Below, one piece after another: positions 9,186-21,543 of a DNA stretch of 64,000 bases. This stretch comes from Cylicocyclus nassatus (lineage: Eukaryota; Nematoda; Chromadorea; Rhabditida; Strongylidae), in contig CATQJL010000001.1 of the NCBI GenBank assembly GCA_958299035.1, positions 28,933,521 to 28,997,520 on the forward strand, given 5' to 3'. The translations under genes and the position numbers were made by a program. The number at the start of each line of letters is the position of its first letter. Position 1 is the stretch's first letter. The notes under the pieces were generated by a model. The model ran no database searches. It worked only from the letters and a program-made list of their open reading frames with translations, and was not told the origin of the DNA.

Positions 9186-11117
9186 TTCGTTTTGCAGGCC
9201 AACCACGATATAGGGTGTGAATGCGAAACAGATAGCTTTGCGCCATGAACGTCTACGTAGTTTGAAGGAACTGCTAACAAGCGTTCGTGGTGTAATGGTC
9301 AGCATGGATGCCTTCCAAGCATTCGACGGGGGTTCGATTCCCCCCGAACGCATTCGTTTTGCAGGCCATCCACGATATAGGGTGTGAATGCGAAACAGAT
9401 AGCTTTCCGCCATGAACGTCTACGTAGTTTGAAGGAACTGCTATCACGCGTTCGTGGTGTAATGGTCAGCATGGATGCCTTCCAAGCATTCGACGGGGGT
9501 TCGATTCCCCCCGAACGCATTCGTTTTGCAGGCCAACCACGATATAGGGTGTGAATGCGAAACAGAAAGCTTTGCGCCATGAACGTCTACGTAGTTTGAA
9601 GGAACTGCTATCACGCGTTCGTGGTGTAATGGTCAGCATGGATGCCTTCCAAGCATTCGACTGGGGTTCGATTCCCCCCGAACGCATTCGTTTTGCAGGC
9701 CAACCACGATATAGGGTGTGAATGCGAAACAGGTAGCTTTGCGCCATGAACGTTTGCGTAGTTTGAAGGAACTGCTATCACGCGTTCGTGGTGTAATGGT
9801 CAGCATGGATGCCTTCCAAGCATTCGACGGGGGTTCGATTTCCCCCGAACGCATTCGTTTTGCAGGCCAACCACGATATAGGGTGTGAATGCGAAACAGA
9901 TAGCTTTGCGCCATGAACGTCTACGTAGTTTGAAGGAACTGCTAACAAGCGTTCGTGGTGTAATGGTCAGCATGGATGCCTTCCAAGCATTCGACGGGGG
10001 TTCGATTCCCCCCGAACGCATTCGTTTTGCAGGCCATCCACGATATAGGGTGTGAATGCGAAACAGATAGCTTTCCGCCATGAACGTCTACGTAGTTTGA
10101 AGGAACTGCTATCACGCGTTCGTGGTGTAATGGTCAGCATGGATGCCTTCCAAGCATTCGACGGGGGTTCGATTCCCCCCGAACGCATTCGTTTTGCAGG
10201 CCAACCACGATATAGGGTGTGAATGCGAAACAGATAGCTTTGCGCCATGAACGTCTACGTAGTTTGAAGGAACTGCTATCACGCGTTCGTGGTGTAATGG
10301 TCAGCATGGATGCCTTCCAAGCATTCGACTGGGGTTCGATTCCCCCCGAACGCATTCGTTTTGCAAGCCAACCACGATATAGGGTGTGAATGCGAAACAG
10401 ATACCTTTGCGCCATGAACGTCTACGTAGTTTGAAGGAACTGCTATCAAGCGTTCGTGGTGTAATGGTCAGCATGGATGCCTTCCAAGCATTCGACGGGG
10501 GTGCGATTCCCCCCGAACGCATTCGTTTTGCAGGCCAACCACGATATAGGGTGTGAATGCGAAACAGATAGCTTTGCGCCATGAACGTTTGCGTAGTTTG
10601 AAGGAACTGCTATCACGCGTTCGTGGTGTAATGGTCAGCATGGATGCCTTCCAAGCATTCGACGGGGGTTCGATTCCCCCCGAACGCATTCGTTTTGCAG
10701 GCCAACCACGATATAGGGTGTGAATGCGAAACAGGTAGCTTTGCGCCATGAACGTCTACGTAGTTTGTAGGAACTGCTATCAAGCGTTCGTGGTGTAATG
10801 GTCAGCATGGATGCCTTCCAAGCATTCGACGGGGGTTCGATTTCCCCCGAACGCATTCGTTTTGCAGGCCAACCACGATATAGGGTGTGAATGCGAAACA
10901 GATAGCTTTGCGCCATGAACGTTTACGTAGTTTGAAGGAACTGCTATCAAGCGTTCGTGGTGTAATGGTCAGCATGGATGCCTTCCAAGCATTCGACGGG
11001 GGTTCGATTCCCCCCGAACGCATTCGTTTTGCAGGCCAACCACGATATAGGGTGTGAATGCGAAACAGATAGCTTTGCGCCATGAACGTTTGCGTAGTTT
11101 GAAGGAACTGCTATCAC

Positions 11118-11189
11118 GCGTTCGTGGTGTAATCGTCAGCATGGATGCCTTCCAAGCATTCGACGGGGGTTCGATTCCCCCCGAACGCA
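11118..11189 (+). tRNA. tRNA-Gly(UCC) variant C17 in the D loop (possibly defective)
   Basis: It carries the same G to C change as the copy at 9114, at 11134. Its partner is the copy at 15293. Confidence 0.7.
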
Positions 11190-12119
11190 TTCGTTTTGCA
11201 GGCCAACCACGATATAGGGTGTGAATGCGAAACAGATAGCTTTGCGCCATGAACGTTTGCGTAGTTTGAAGGAACTGCTATCACGCGTTCGTGGTGTAAT
11301 GGTCAGCATGGATGCCTTCCAAGCATTCGAGGGGGGTTCGATTCCCCCCGAACGCATTCGTTTTGCAGGCCAACCACGATATAGGGTGTGAATGCGAAAC
11401 AGGTAGCTTTGCGCCATGAACGTTTGCGTAGTTTGAAGGAACTGCTATCACGCGTTCGTGGTGTAATGGTCAGCATGGATGCCTTCCAAGCATTCGACGG
11501 GGGTTCGATTCCCCCCGAACGCATTCGTTTTGCAGGCCAACCACGATATAGGGTGTGAATGCGAAACAGATAGCTTTGCGCCATGAACGTCTACGTAGTT
11601 TGAAGGAACTGCTAACAAGCGTTCGTGGTGTAATGGTCAGCATGGATGCCTTCCAAGCATTCGACGGGGGTTCGATTCCCCCCGAACGCATTCGTTTTGC
11701 AGGCCATCCACGATATAGGGTGTGAATGCGAAACAGATAGCTTTCCGCCATGAACGTCTACGTAGTTTGAAGGAACTGCTATCACGCGTTCGTGGTGTAA
11801 TGGTCAGCATGGATGCCTTCCAAGCATTCGACGGGGGTTCGATTCCCCCCGAACGCATTCGTTTTGCAGGCCAACCACGATATAGGGTGTGAATGCGAAA
11901 CAGATAGCTTTGCGCCATGAACGTCTACGTAGTTTGAAGGAACTGCTATCACGCGTTCGTGGTGTAATGGTCAGCATGGATGCCTTCCAAGCATTCGACT
12001 GGGGTTCGATTCCCCCCGAACGCATTCGTTTTGCAGGCCAACCACGATATAGGGTGTGAATGCGAAACAGGTAGCTTTGCGCCATGAACGTTTGCGTAGT
12101 TTGAAGGAACTGCTATCAC

Positions 12120-12191
12120 GCGGTCGTGGTGTAATGGTCAGCATGGATGCCTTCCAAGCATTCGACGGGGGTTCGATTCCCCCCGAACGCA
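12120..12191 (+). tRNA. tRNA-Gly(UCC) variant G4 in the acceptor stem
   Basis: GCGGTCG replaces GCGTTCG, giving a G-A mismatch in the acceptor stem opposite A68. The promoter boxes are intact. The identical variant recurs at 16295, 4175 bp downstream. Confidence 0.75.
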
Positions 12192-12453
12192 TTCGTTTTG
12201 CAGGCCAACCACGATATAGGGTGTGAATGCGAAACAGATAGCTTTCCGCCATGAACGTCTACGTAGTTTGAAGGAACTGCTATCACGCGTTCGTGGTGTA
12301 ATGGTCAGCATGGATGCCTTCCAAGCATTCGACGGGGGTTCGATTCCCCCCGAACGCATTCGTTTTGCAGGCCAACCACGATATAGGGTGTGAATGCGAA
12401 ACAGATAGCTTTGCGCCATGAACGTCTACGTAGTTTGAAGGAACTGCTATCAC

Positions 12454-12525
12454 GCGTTCGTGGTGTAATGGTCAGCATGGATGCCTTCCAAGCATTCGAC
12501 TGGGGTTCGATTCCCCCCGTACGCA
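12454..12525 (+). tRNA. tRNA-Gly(UCC) with T48 and T67 (two stem mismatches)
   Basis: It combines the T48 T-stem mismatch with A67 to T (CCCCGTACGCA), which gives a U-U mismatch in the acceptor stem. Function is doubtful. Confidence 0.65.
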
Positions 12526-13288
12526 TTCGTTTTGCAAGCCAACCACGATATAGGGTGTGAATGCGAAACAGATACCTTTGCGCCATGAACGTCTACGTAG
12601 TTTGAAGGAACTGCTATCAAGCGTTCGTGGTGTAATGGTCAGCATGGATGCCTTCCAAGCATTCGACGGGGGTTCGATTCCCCCCGAACGCATTCGTTTT
12701 GCAGGCCAACCACGATATAGGGTGTGAATGCGAAACAGATAGCTTTGCGCCATGAACGTTTGCGTAGTTTGAAGGAACTGCTATCACGCGTTCGTGGTGT
12801 AATGGTCAGCATGGATGCCTTCCAAGCATTCGACGGGGGTTCGATTCCCCCCGAACGCATTCGTTTTGCAGGCCAACCACGATATAGGGTGTGAATGCGA
12901 AACAGGTAGCTTTGCGCCATGAACGTCTACGTAGTTTGTAGGAACTGCTATCAAGCGTTCGTGGTGTAATGGTCAGCATGGATGCCTTCCAAGCATTCGA
13001 CGGGGGTTCGATTTCCCCCGAACGCATTCGTTTTGCAGGCCAACCACGATATAGGGTGTGAATGCGAAACAGATAGCTTTGCGCCATGAACGTCTACGTA
13101 GTTTGAAGGAACTGCTATCAAGCGTTCGTGGTGTAATGGTCAGCATGGATGCCTTCCAAGCATTCGACGGGGGTTCGATTCCCCCCGAACGCATTCGTTT
13201 TGCAGGCCAACCACGATATAGGGTGTGAATGCGAAACAGATAGCTTTGCGCCATGAACGTTTGCGTAGTTTGAAGGAACTGCTATCAC

Positions 13289-13360
13289 GCGTTCGTGGTG
13301 TAATCGTCAGCATGGATGCCTTCCAAGCATTCGACGGGGGTTCGATTCCCCCCGAACGCA
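13289..13360 (+). tRNA. tRNA-Gly(UCC) variant C17 in the D loop (possibly defective)
   Basis: G to C at 13305. It is the duplicate of the copy at 9114. Confidence 0.7.
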
Positions 13361-14959
13361 TTCGTTTTGCAGGCCAACCACGATATAGGGTGTGAATGCG
13401 AAACAGATAGCTTTGCGCCATGAACGTCTACGTAGTTTGAAGGAACTGCTAACAAGCGTTCGTGGTGTAATGGTCAGCATGGATGCCTTCCAAGCATTCG
13501 ACGGGGGTTCGATTCCCCCCGAACGCATTCGTTTTGCAGGCCATCCACGATATAGGGTGTGAATGCGAAACAGATAGCTTTCCGCCATGAACGTCTACGT
13601 AGTTTGAAGGAACTGCTATCACGCGTTCGTGGTGTAATGGTCAGCATGGATGCCTTCCAAGCATTCGACGGGGGTTCGATTCCCCCCGAACGCATTCGTT
13701 TTGCAGGCCAACCACGATATAGGGTGTGAATGCGAAACAGAAAGCTTTGCGCCATGAACGTCTACGTAGTTTGAAGGAACTGCTATCACGCGTTCGTGGT
13801 GTAATGGTCAGCATGGATGCCTTCCAAGCATTCGACTGGGGTTCGATTCCCCCCGAACGCATTCGTTTTGCAGGCCAACCACGATATAGGGTGTGAATGC
13901 GAAACAGGTAGCTTTGCGCCATGAACGTTTGCGTAGTTTGAAGGAACTGCTATCACGCGTTCGTGGTGTAATGGTCAGCATGGATGCCTTCCAAGCATTC
14001 GACGGGGGTTCGATTTCCCCCGAACGCATTCGTTTTGCAGGCCAACCACGATATAGGGTGTGAATGCGAAACAGATAGCTTTGCGCCATGAACGTCTACG
14101 TAGTTTGAAGGAACTGCTAACAAGCGTTCGTGGTGTAATGGTCAGCATGGATGCCTTCCAAGCATTCGACGGGGGTTCGATTCCCCCCGAACGCATTCGT
14201 TTTGCAGGCCATCCACGATATAGGGTGTGAATGCGAAACAGATAGCTTTCCGCCATGAACGTCTACGTAGTTTGAAGGAACTGCTATCACGCGTTCGTGG
14301 TGTAATGGTCAGCATGGATGCCTTCCAAGCATTCGACGGGGGTTCGATTCCCCCCGAACGCATTCGTTTTGCAGGCCAACCACGATATAGGGTGTGAATG
14401 CGAAACAGATAGCTTTGCGCCATGAACGTCTACGTAGTTTGAAGGAACTGCTATCACGCGTTCGTGGTGTAATGGTCAGCATGGATGCCTTCCAAGCATT
14501 CGACTGGGGTTCGATTCCCCCCGAACGCATTCGTTTTGCAAGCCAACCACGATATAGGGTGTGAATGCGAAACAGATACCTTTGCGCCATGAACGTCTAC
14601 GTAGTTTGAAGGAACTGCTATCAAGCGTTCGTGGTGTAATGGTCAGCATGGATGCCTTCCAAGCATTCGACGGGGGTTCGATTCCCCCCGAACGCATTCG
14701 TTTTGCAGGCCAACCACGATATAGGGTGTGAATGCGAAACAGATAGCTTTGCGCCATGAACGTTTGCGTAGTTTGAAGGAACTGCTATCACGCGTTCGTG
14801 GTGTAATGGTCAGCATGGATGCCTTCCAAGCATTCGACGGGGGTTCGATTCCCCCCGAACGCATTCGTTTTGCAGGCCAACCACGATATAGGGTGTGAAT
14901 GCGAAAACAGGTAGCTTTGCGCCATGAACGTCTACGTAGTTTGTAGGAACTGCTATCAA

Positions 14960-15030
14960 GCGTTCGTGGTGTAATGGTCAGCATGGATGCCTTCCAAGAG
15001 TACTCTGCGTTGATACCACTGCTTTACGCA
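14960..15030 (+). pseudogene. tRNA-Gly(UCC) copy interrupted by adapter-like sequence
   Basis: The first 39 bases match the gene through the anticodon (TCC) and stop at G39. The next 26 bases are unrelated to the array, and TACGCA then resumes the 3' end and spacer. The whole T arm, B box and 3' anticodon strand are missing. The matching unit 4175 bp upstream (10784-10855) is intact, so this is probably an assembly or library artefact rather than a real pseudogene. The preceding spacer also has one extra A near 14901-14907. Confidence 0.85.
14999..15024 (-). other. Library adapter/primer remnant (SMART-type amplification oligo)
   Basis: On the + strand the 26 bases run from AGTACTCTGC to ACCACTGCTT. 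Read on the minus strand they start AAGCAGTGGTATCAACGCAG and end AGTACT. This is the SMART PCR primer as I recall it, and with the final T also the adapter I recall from PacBio ultra-low-input gDNA amplification. Nothing else in the window resembles it. Recognition is from memory, without a database check. Confidence 0.9.
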
Positions 15031-15292
15031 TTCGTTTTGCAGGCCAACCACGATATAGGGTGTGAATGCGAAACAGATAGCTTTGCGCCATGAACGTTTA
15101 CGTAGTTTGAAGGAACTGCTATCAAGCGTTCGTGGTGTAATGGTCAGCATGGATGCCTTCCAAGCATTCGACGGGGGTTCGATTCCCCCCGAACGCATTC
15201 GTTTTGCAGGCCAACCACGATATAGGGTGTGAATGCGAAACAGATAGCTTTGCGCCATGAACGTTTGCGTAGTTTGAAGGAACTGCTATCAC

Positions 15293-15364
15293 GCGTTCGT
15301 GGTGTAATCGTCAGCATGGATGCCTTCCAAGCATTCGACGGGGGTTCGATTCCCCCCGAACGCA
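15293..15364 (+). tRNA. tRNA-Gly(UCC) variant C17 in the D loop (possibly defective)
   Basis: G to C at 15309. It is the duplicate of the copy at 11118. Confidence 0.7.
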
Positions 15365-16294
15365 TTCGTTTTGCAGGCCAACCACGATATAGGGTGTGAA
15401 TGCGAAACAGATAGCTTTGCGCCATGAACGTTTGCGTAGTTTGAAGGAACTGCTATCACGCGTTCGTGGTGTAATGGTCAGCATGGATGCCTTCCAAGCA
15501 TTCGAGGGGGGTTCGATTCCCCCCGAACGCATTCGTTTTGCAGGCCAACCACGATATAGGGTGTGAATGCGAAACAGGTAGCTTTGCGCCATGAACGTTT
15601 GCGTAGTTTGAAGGAACTGCTATCACGCGTTCGTGGTGTAATGGTCAGCATGGATGCCTTCCAAGCATTCGACGGGGGTTCGATTCCCCCCGAACGCATT
15701 CGTTTTGCAGGCCAACCACGATATAGGGTGTGAATGCGAAACAGATAGCTTTGCGCCATGAACGTCTACGTAGTTTGAAGGAACTGCTAACAAGCGTTCG
15801 TGGTGTAATGGTCAGCATGGATGCCTTCCAAGCATTCGACGGGGGTTCGATTCCCCCCGAACGCATTCGTTTTGCAGGCCATCCACGATATAGGGTGTGA
15901 ATGCGAAACAGATAGCTTTCCGCCATGAACGTCTACGTAGTTTGAAGGAACTGCTATCACGCGTTCGTGGTGTAATGGTCAGCATGGATGCCTTCCAAGC
16001 ATTCGACGGGGGTTCGATTCCCCCCGAACGCATTCGTTTTGCAGGCCAACCACGATATAGGGTGTGAATGCGAAACAGATAGCTTTGCGCCATGAACGTC
16101 TACGTAGTTTGAAGGAACTGCTATCACGCGTTCGTGGTGTAATGGTCAGCATGGATGCCTTCCAAGCATTCGACTGGGGTTCGATTCCCCCCGAACGCAT
16201 TCGTTTTGCAGGCCAACCACGATATAGGGTGTGAATGCGAAACAGGTAGCTTTGCGCCATGAACGTTTGCGTAGTTTGAAGGAACTGCTATCAC

Positions 16295-16366
16295 GCGGTC
16301 GTGGTGTAATGGTCAGCATGGATGCCTTCCAAGCATTCGACGGGGGTTCGATTCCCCCCGAACGCA
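16295..16366 (+). tRNA. tRNA-Gly(UCC) variant G4 in the acceptor stem
   Basis: It is the duplicate of the 12120 copy, with the same G-A acceptor mismatch. Confidence 0.75.
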
Positions 16367-17964
16367 TTCGTTTTGCAGGCCAACCACGATATAGGGTGTG
16401 AATGCGAAACAGATAGCTTTCCGCCATGAACGTCTACGTAGTTTGAAGGAACTGCTATCACGCGTTCGTGGTGTAATGGTCAGCATGGATGCCTTCCAAG
16501 CATTCGACGGGGGTTCGATTCCCCCCGAACGCATTCGTTTTGCAGGCCAACCACGATATAGGGTGTGGATGCGAAACAGATAGCTTTGCGCCATGAACGT
16601 CTACGTAGTTTGAAGGAACTGCTATCACGCGTTCGTGGTGTAATGGTCAGCATGGATGCCTTCCAAGCATTCGACTGGGGTTCGATTCCCCCCGAACGCA
16701 TTCGTTTTGCAGGCCAACCACGATATAGGGTGTGAATGCGAAACAGGTAGCTTTGCGCCATGAACGTTTGCGTAGTTTGAAGGAACTGCTATCACGCGTT
16801 CGTGGTGTAATGGTCAGCATGGATGCCTTCCAAGCATTCGACGGGGGTTCGATTCCCCCCGAACGCATTCGTTTTGCAGGCCAACCACGATATAGGGTGT
16901 GAATGCGAAACAGATAGCTTTGCGCCATGAACGTCTACGTAGTTTGAAGGAACTGCTAACAAGCGTTCGTGGTGTAATGGTCAGCATGGATGCCTTCCAA
17001 GCATTCGACGGGGGTTCGATTCCCCCCGAACGCATTCGTTTTGCAGGCCAACCACGATATAGGGTGTGGATGCGAAACAGATAGCTTTGCGCCATGAACG
17101 TCTACGTAGTTTGAAGGAACTGCTATCACGCGTTCGTGGTGTAATGGTCAGCATGGATGCCTTCCAAGCATTCGACTGGGGTTCGATTCCCCCCGAACGC
17201 ATTCGTTTTGCAGGCCAACCACGATATAGGGTGTGAATGCGAAACAGGTAGCTTTGCGCCATGAACGTTTGCGTAGTTTGAAGGAACTGCTATCACGCGT
17301 TCGTGGTGTAATGGTCAGCATGGATGCCTTCCAAGCATTCGACGGGGGTTCGATTCCCCCCGAACGCATTCGTTTTGCAGGCCAACCACGATATAGGGTG
17401 TGAATGCGAAACAGATAGCTTTGCGCCATGAACGTCTACGTAGTTTGAAGGAACTGCTAACAAGCGTTCGTGGTGTAATGGTCAGCATGGATGCCTTCCA
17501 AGCATTCGACGGGGGTTCGATTCCCCCCGAACGCATTCGTTTTGCAGGCCATCCACGATATAGGGTGTGAATGCGAAACAGATAGCTTTCCGCCATGAAC
17601 GTCTACGTAGTTTGAAGGAACTGCTATCACGCGTTCGTGGTGTAATGGTCAGCATGGATGCCTTCCAAGCATTCGACGGGGGTTCGATTCCCCCCGAACG
17701 CATTCGTTTTGCAGGCCAACCACGATATAGGGTGTGAATGCGAAACAGATAGCTTTGCGCCATGAACGTCTACGTAGTTTGAAGGAACTGCTATCACGCG
17801 TTCGTGGTGTAATGGTCAGCATGGATGCCTTCCAAGCATTCGACTGGGGTTCGATTCCCCCCGAACGCATTCGTTTTGCAAGCCAACCACGATATAGGGT
17901 GTGAATGCGAAACAGATACCTTTGCGCCATGAACGTCTACGTAGTTTGAAGGAACTGCTATCAA

Positions 17965-18036
17965 GCGTTCGTGGTGTAATGGTCAGCATGGATGCCTTCC
18001 AAGCATTCGACGGTTGTTCGATTCCCCCCGAATGCA
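17965..18036 (+). pseudogene. tRNA-Gly(UCC) copy with degraded T stem
   Basis: GACGGTTGTTCG puts T at positions 50-51, breaking two T-stem pairs and the B box. C69 to T (GAATGCA) makes an acceptor wobble. It is probably inactive. Confidence 0.65.
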
Positions 18037-18131
18037 TTCGTTTTGCAGGCCAACCACGATATAGGGTGTGAATGCGAAACAGATAGCTTTGCGCCATGAA
18101 CGTTTGCGTAGTTTGAAGGAACTGCTATCAC

Positions 18132-18203
18132 GCGTTCGTGGGGTAATGGTCAGCATGGATGCCTTCCAAGCATTCGACGGGGGTTCGATTCCCCCCGAAC
18201 GCA
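18132..18203 (+). tRNA. tRNA-Gly(UCC) variant G11 in D stem and A box
   Basis: CGTGGGGTAATGG replaces CGTGGTGTAATGG. The D-stem pair U11-A24 becomes a G-A mismatch and the A box is altered. The same variant occurs at 18633, three units later. Confidence 0.75.
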
Positions 18204-18632
18204 TTCGTTTTGCAGGCCAACCACGATATAGGGTGTGAATGCGAAACAGATAGCTTTGCGCCATGAACGTCTACGTAGTTTGAAGGAACTGCTATCACGC
18301 GTTCGTGGTGTAATGGTCAGCATGGATGCCTTCCAAGCATTCGACTGGGGTTCGATTCCCCCCGAACGCATTCGTTTTGCAAGCCAACCACGATATAGGG
18401 TGTGAATGCGAAACAGATACCTTTGCGCCATGAACGTCTACGTAGTTTGAAGGAACTGCTATCAAGCGTTCGTGGTGTAATGGTCAGCATGGATGCCTTC
18501 CAAGCATTCGACGGGGGTTCGATTCCCCCCGAACGCATTCGTTTTGCAGGCCAACCACGATATAGGGTGTGAATGCGAAACAGATAGCTTTGCGCCATGA
18601 ACGTTTGCGTAGTTTGAAGGAACTGCTATCAC

Positions 18633-18704
18633 GCGTTCGTGGGGTAATGGTCAGCATGGATGCCTTCCAAGCATTCGACGGGGGTTCGATTCCCCCCGAA
18701 CGCA
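18633..18704 (+). tRNA. tRNA-Gly(UCC) variant G11 in D stem and A box
   Basis: It is the three-unit (501-bp) duplicate of the variant at 18132, with G at 18643. Confidence 0.75.
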
Positions 18705-19968
18705 TTCGTTTTGCAGGCCAACCACGATATAGGGTGTGAATGCGAAACAGGTAGCTTTGCGCCATGAACGTCTACGTAGTTTGAAGGAACTGCTATCAAG
18801 CGTTCGTGGTGTAATGGTCAGCATGGATGCCTTCCAAGCATTCGACGGGGGTTCGATTTCCCCCGAACGCATTCGTTTTGCAGGCCAACCACGATATAGG
18901 GTGTGAATGCGAAACAGATAGCTTTGCGCCATGAACGTTTACGTAGTTTGAAGGAACTGCTATCAAGCGTTCGTGGTGTAATGGTCAGCATGGATGCCTT
19001 CCAAGCATTCGACGGGGGTTCGATTCCCCCCGAACGCATTCGTTTTGCAGGCCAACCACGATATAGGGTGTGAATGCGAAACAGATAGCTTTGCGCCATG
19101 AACGTTTGCGTAGTTTGAAGGAACTGCTATCACGCGTTCGTGGTGTAATGGTCAGCATGGATGCCTTCCAAGCATTCGACGGGGGTTCGATTCCCGCCGA
19201 ACGCATTCGTTTTGCAGGCCAACCACGATATAGGGTGTGAATGCGAAACAGGTAGCTTTGCGCCATGAACGTCTACGTAGTTTGAAGGAACTGCTATCAA
19301 GCGTTCGTGGTGTAATGGTCAGCATGGATGCCTTCCAAGCATTCGACGTGGGTTCGATTTCCCCCGAACGCATTCGTTTTGCAGGCCAACCACGATATAG
19401 GGTGTGAATGCGAAACAGATAGCTTTGCGCCATGAACGTTTACGTAGTTTGAAGGAACTGCTATCAAGCGTTCGTGGTGTAATGGTCAGCATGGATGCCT
19501 TCCAAGCATTCGACGGGGGTTCGATTCCCCCCGAACGCATTCGTTTTGCAGGCCAACCACGATATAGGGTGTGAATGCGAAACAGATAGCTTTGCGCCAT
19601 GAACGTTTGCGTAGTTTGAAGGAACTGCTATCACGCGTTCGTGGTGTAATGGTCAGCATGGATGCCTTCCAAGCATTCGACGGGGGTTCGATTCCCCCCG
19701 AACGCATTCGTTTTGCAGGCCAACCACGATATAGGGTGTGAATGCGAAACAGGTAGCTTTGCGCCATGAACGTCTACGTAGTTTGAAGGAACTGCTATCA
19801 AGCGTTCGTGGTGTAATGGTCAGCATGGATGCCTTCCAAGCATTCGACGGGGGTTCGATTCCCCCCGAACGCATTCGTTTTGCAGGCCAACCACGATATA
19901 GGGTGTGAATGCGAAACAGGTAGCTTTGCGCCATGAACGTTTGCGTAGTTTGAAGGAACTGCTATCAC

Positions 19969-20040
19969 GCGTTCGTGGTGTAATGGTCAGCATGGATGCC
20001 TTCCATGCATTCGACGGGGGTTCGATTCCCCCCGAACGCA
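19969..20040 (+). tRNA. tRNA-Gly(UCC) variant T38 in the anticodon loop
   Basis: CTTCCAT replaces CTTCCAA; the base at 20006 is T. The anticodon UCC and all stems are unchanged. Confidence 0.8.
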
Positions 20041-21471
20041 TTCGTTTTGCAGGCCAACCACGATATAGGGTGTGAATGCGAAACAGATAGCTTTGCGCCA
20101 TGAACGTCTACGTAGTTTGAAGGAACTGCTATCACGCGTTCGTGGTGTAATGGTCAGCATGGATGCCTTCCAAGCATTCGACTGGGGTTCGATTCCCCCC
20201 GAACGCATTCGTTTTGCAAGCCAACCACGATATAGGGTGTGAATGCGAAACAGATACCTTTGCGCCATGAACGTCTACGTAGTTTGAAGGAACTGCTATC
20301 AAGCGTTCGTGGTGTAATGGTCAGCATGGATGCCTTCCAAGCATTCGACGGGGGTTCGATTCCCCCCGAACGCATTCGTTTTGCAGGCCAACCACGATAT
20401 AGGGTGTGAATGCGAAACAGATAGCTTTGCGCCATGAACGTTTGCGTAGTTTGAAGGAACTGCTATCACGCGTTCGTGGTGTAATGGTCAGCATGGATGC
20501 CTTCCAAGCATTCGACGGGGGTTCGATTCCCCCCGAACGCATTCGTTTTGCAGGCCAACCACGATATAGGGTGTGAATGCGAAACAGGTAGCTTTGCGCC
20601 ATGAACGTCTACGTAGTTTGAAGGAACTGCTATCAAGCGTTCGTGGTGTAATGGTCAGCATGGATGCCTTCCAAGCATTCGACGGGGGTTCGATTTCCCC
20701 TGAACGCATTCGTTTTGCAGGCCAACCACGATATAGGGTGTGAATGCGAAACAGATAGCTTTGCGCCATGAACGTTTACGTAGTTTGAAGGAACTGCTAT
20801 CAAGCGTTCGTGGTGTAATGGTCAGCATGGATGCCTTCCAAGCATTCGACGGGGGTTCGATTCCCCCCGAACGCATTCGTTTTGCAGGCCAACCACGATA
20901 TAGGGTGTGAATGCGAAACAGATAGCTTTGCGCCATGAACGTTTGCGTAGTTTGAAGGAACTGCTATCACGCGTTCGTGGTGTAATGGTCAGCATGGATG
21001 CCTTCCAAGCATTCGACGGGGGTTCGATTCCCCCCGAACGCATTCGTTTTGCAGGCCAACCACGATATAGGGTGTGAATGCGAAACAGGTAGCTTTGCGC
21101 CATGAACGTCTACGTAGTTTGAAGGAACTGCTATCAAGCGTTCGTGGTGTAATGGTCAGCATGGATGCCTTCCAAGCATTCGACGGGGGTTCGATTTCCC
21201 CCGAACGCATTCGTTTTGCAGGCCAACCACGATATAGGGTGTGAATGCGAAACAGATAGCTTTGCGCCATGAACGTTTGCGTGGTTTGAAGGAGCTGCTA
21301 TCACGCGTTCGTGGTGTAATGGTCAGCATGGATGCCTTCCAAGCATTCGACGGGGGTTCGATTCCCCCCGAACGCATTCGTTTTGCAGGCCAACCACGAT
21401 ATAGGGTGTGAATGCGAAACAGGTAGCTTTGCGCCATGAACGTCTACGTAGTTTGAAGGAACTGCTATCAA

Positions 21472-21543
21472 GCGTTCGTGGTGTAATGGTCAGCATGGAT
21501 GCCTTCCAAGCATTCGACGGGGGTTCGATTTTCCCCGAACGCA
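21472..21543 (+). tRNA. tRNA-Gly(UCC) variant T60 T61
   Basis: GATTTTCCCCG changes two adjacent T-stem bases to U, both able to wobble with G but altering the B box. The same double change occurs at 22307 (five units later) and at 54502. Confidence 0.75.

Larger units (their letters stand above)
9114..12191 (+). repeat. Higher-order repeat, copy A of a 4175-bp-period duplication
   Basis: Private variants shared with 13289-16366 at exactly +4175 bp are: C at 9130 and 13305; CAGAAAGC spacer near 9565 and 13740; C at 11134 and 15309; the GAGGGGGG tRNA at 11285 and 15460; and GCGGTCG acceptor at 12120 and 16295. The separation is 25 monomers, so these arose by one block duplication or unequal exchange. 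Confidence 0.8.
13289..16366 (+). repeat. Higher-order repeat, copy B of the 4175-bp-period duplication
   Basis: This is the downstream partner of 9114-12191, with the same order of unit variants. It differs by the adapter-like segment at 14999-15024; the corresponding unit of copy A (tRNA 10784-10855) is intact. The flanks of the adapter-bearing unit keep the expected order, so the defect is local. Confidence 0.8.
4677..18203 (+). repeat. Array domain 2: units 29-109
   Basis: It is marked by tRNA copies with T48 (GACTGGGG), by spacers GCTTTCCGCC (last near 17.6 kb) and GGCCATCCAC (about 8.0-17.6 kb), and by the linked GCAAGCC...GATACCTTTG spacer. It contains a 25-unit (4175-bp) duplication: about 9.0-12.3 kb matches about 13.2-16.4 kb in variant order. 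Boundaries are approximate. Confidence 0.7.

Noticed and set aside
14999..15024. A genuine insertion, intron or mobile element inside the tRNA at 14960
   Set aside because: The segment replaces rather than adds sequence, is in the wrong place for a tRNA intron (after position 39, not after 37), has no terminal repeats or duplication, and matches a known amplification oligo as far as I remember.
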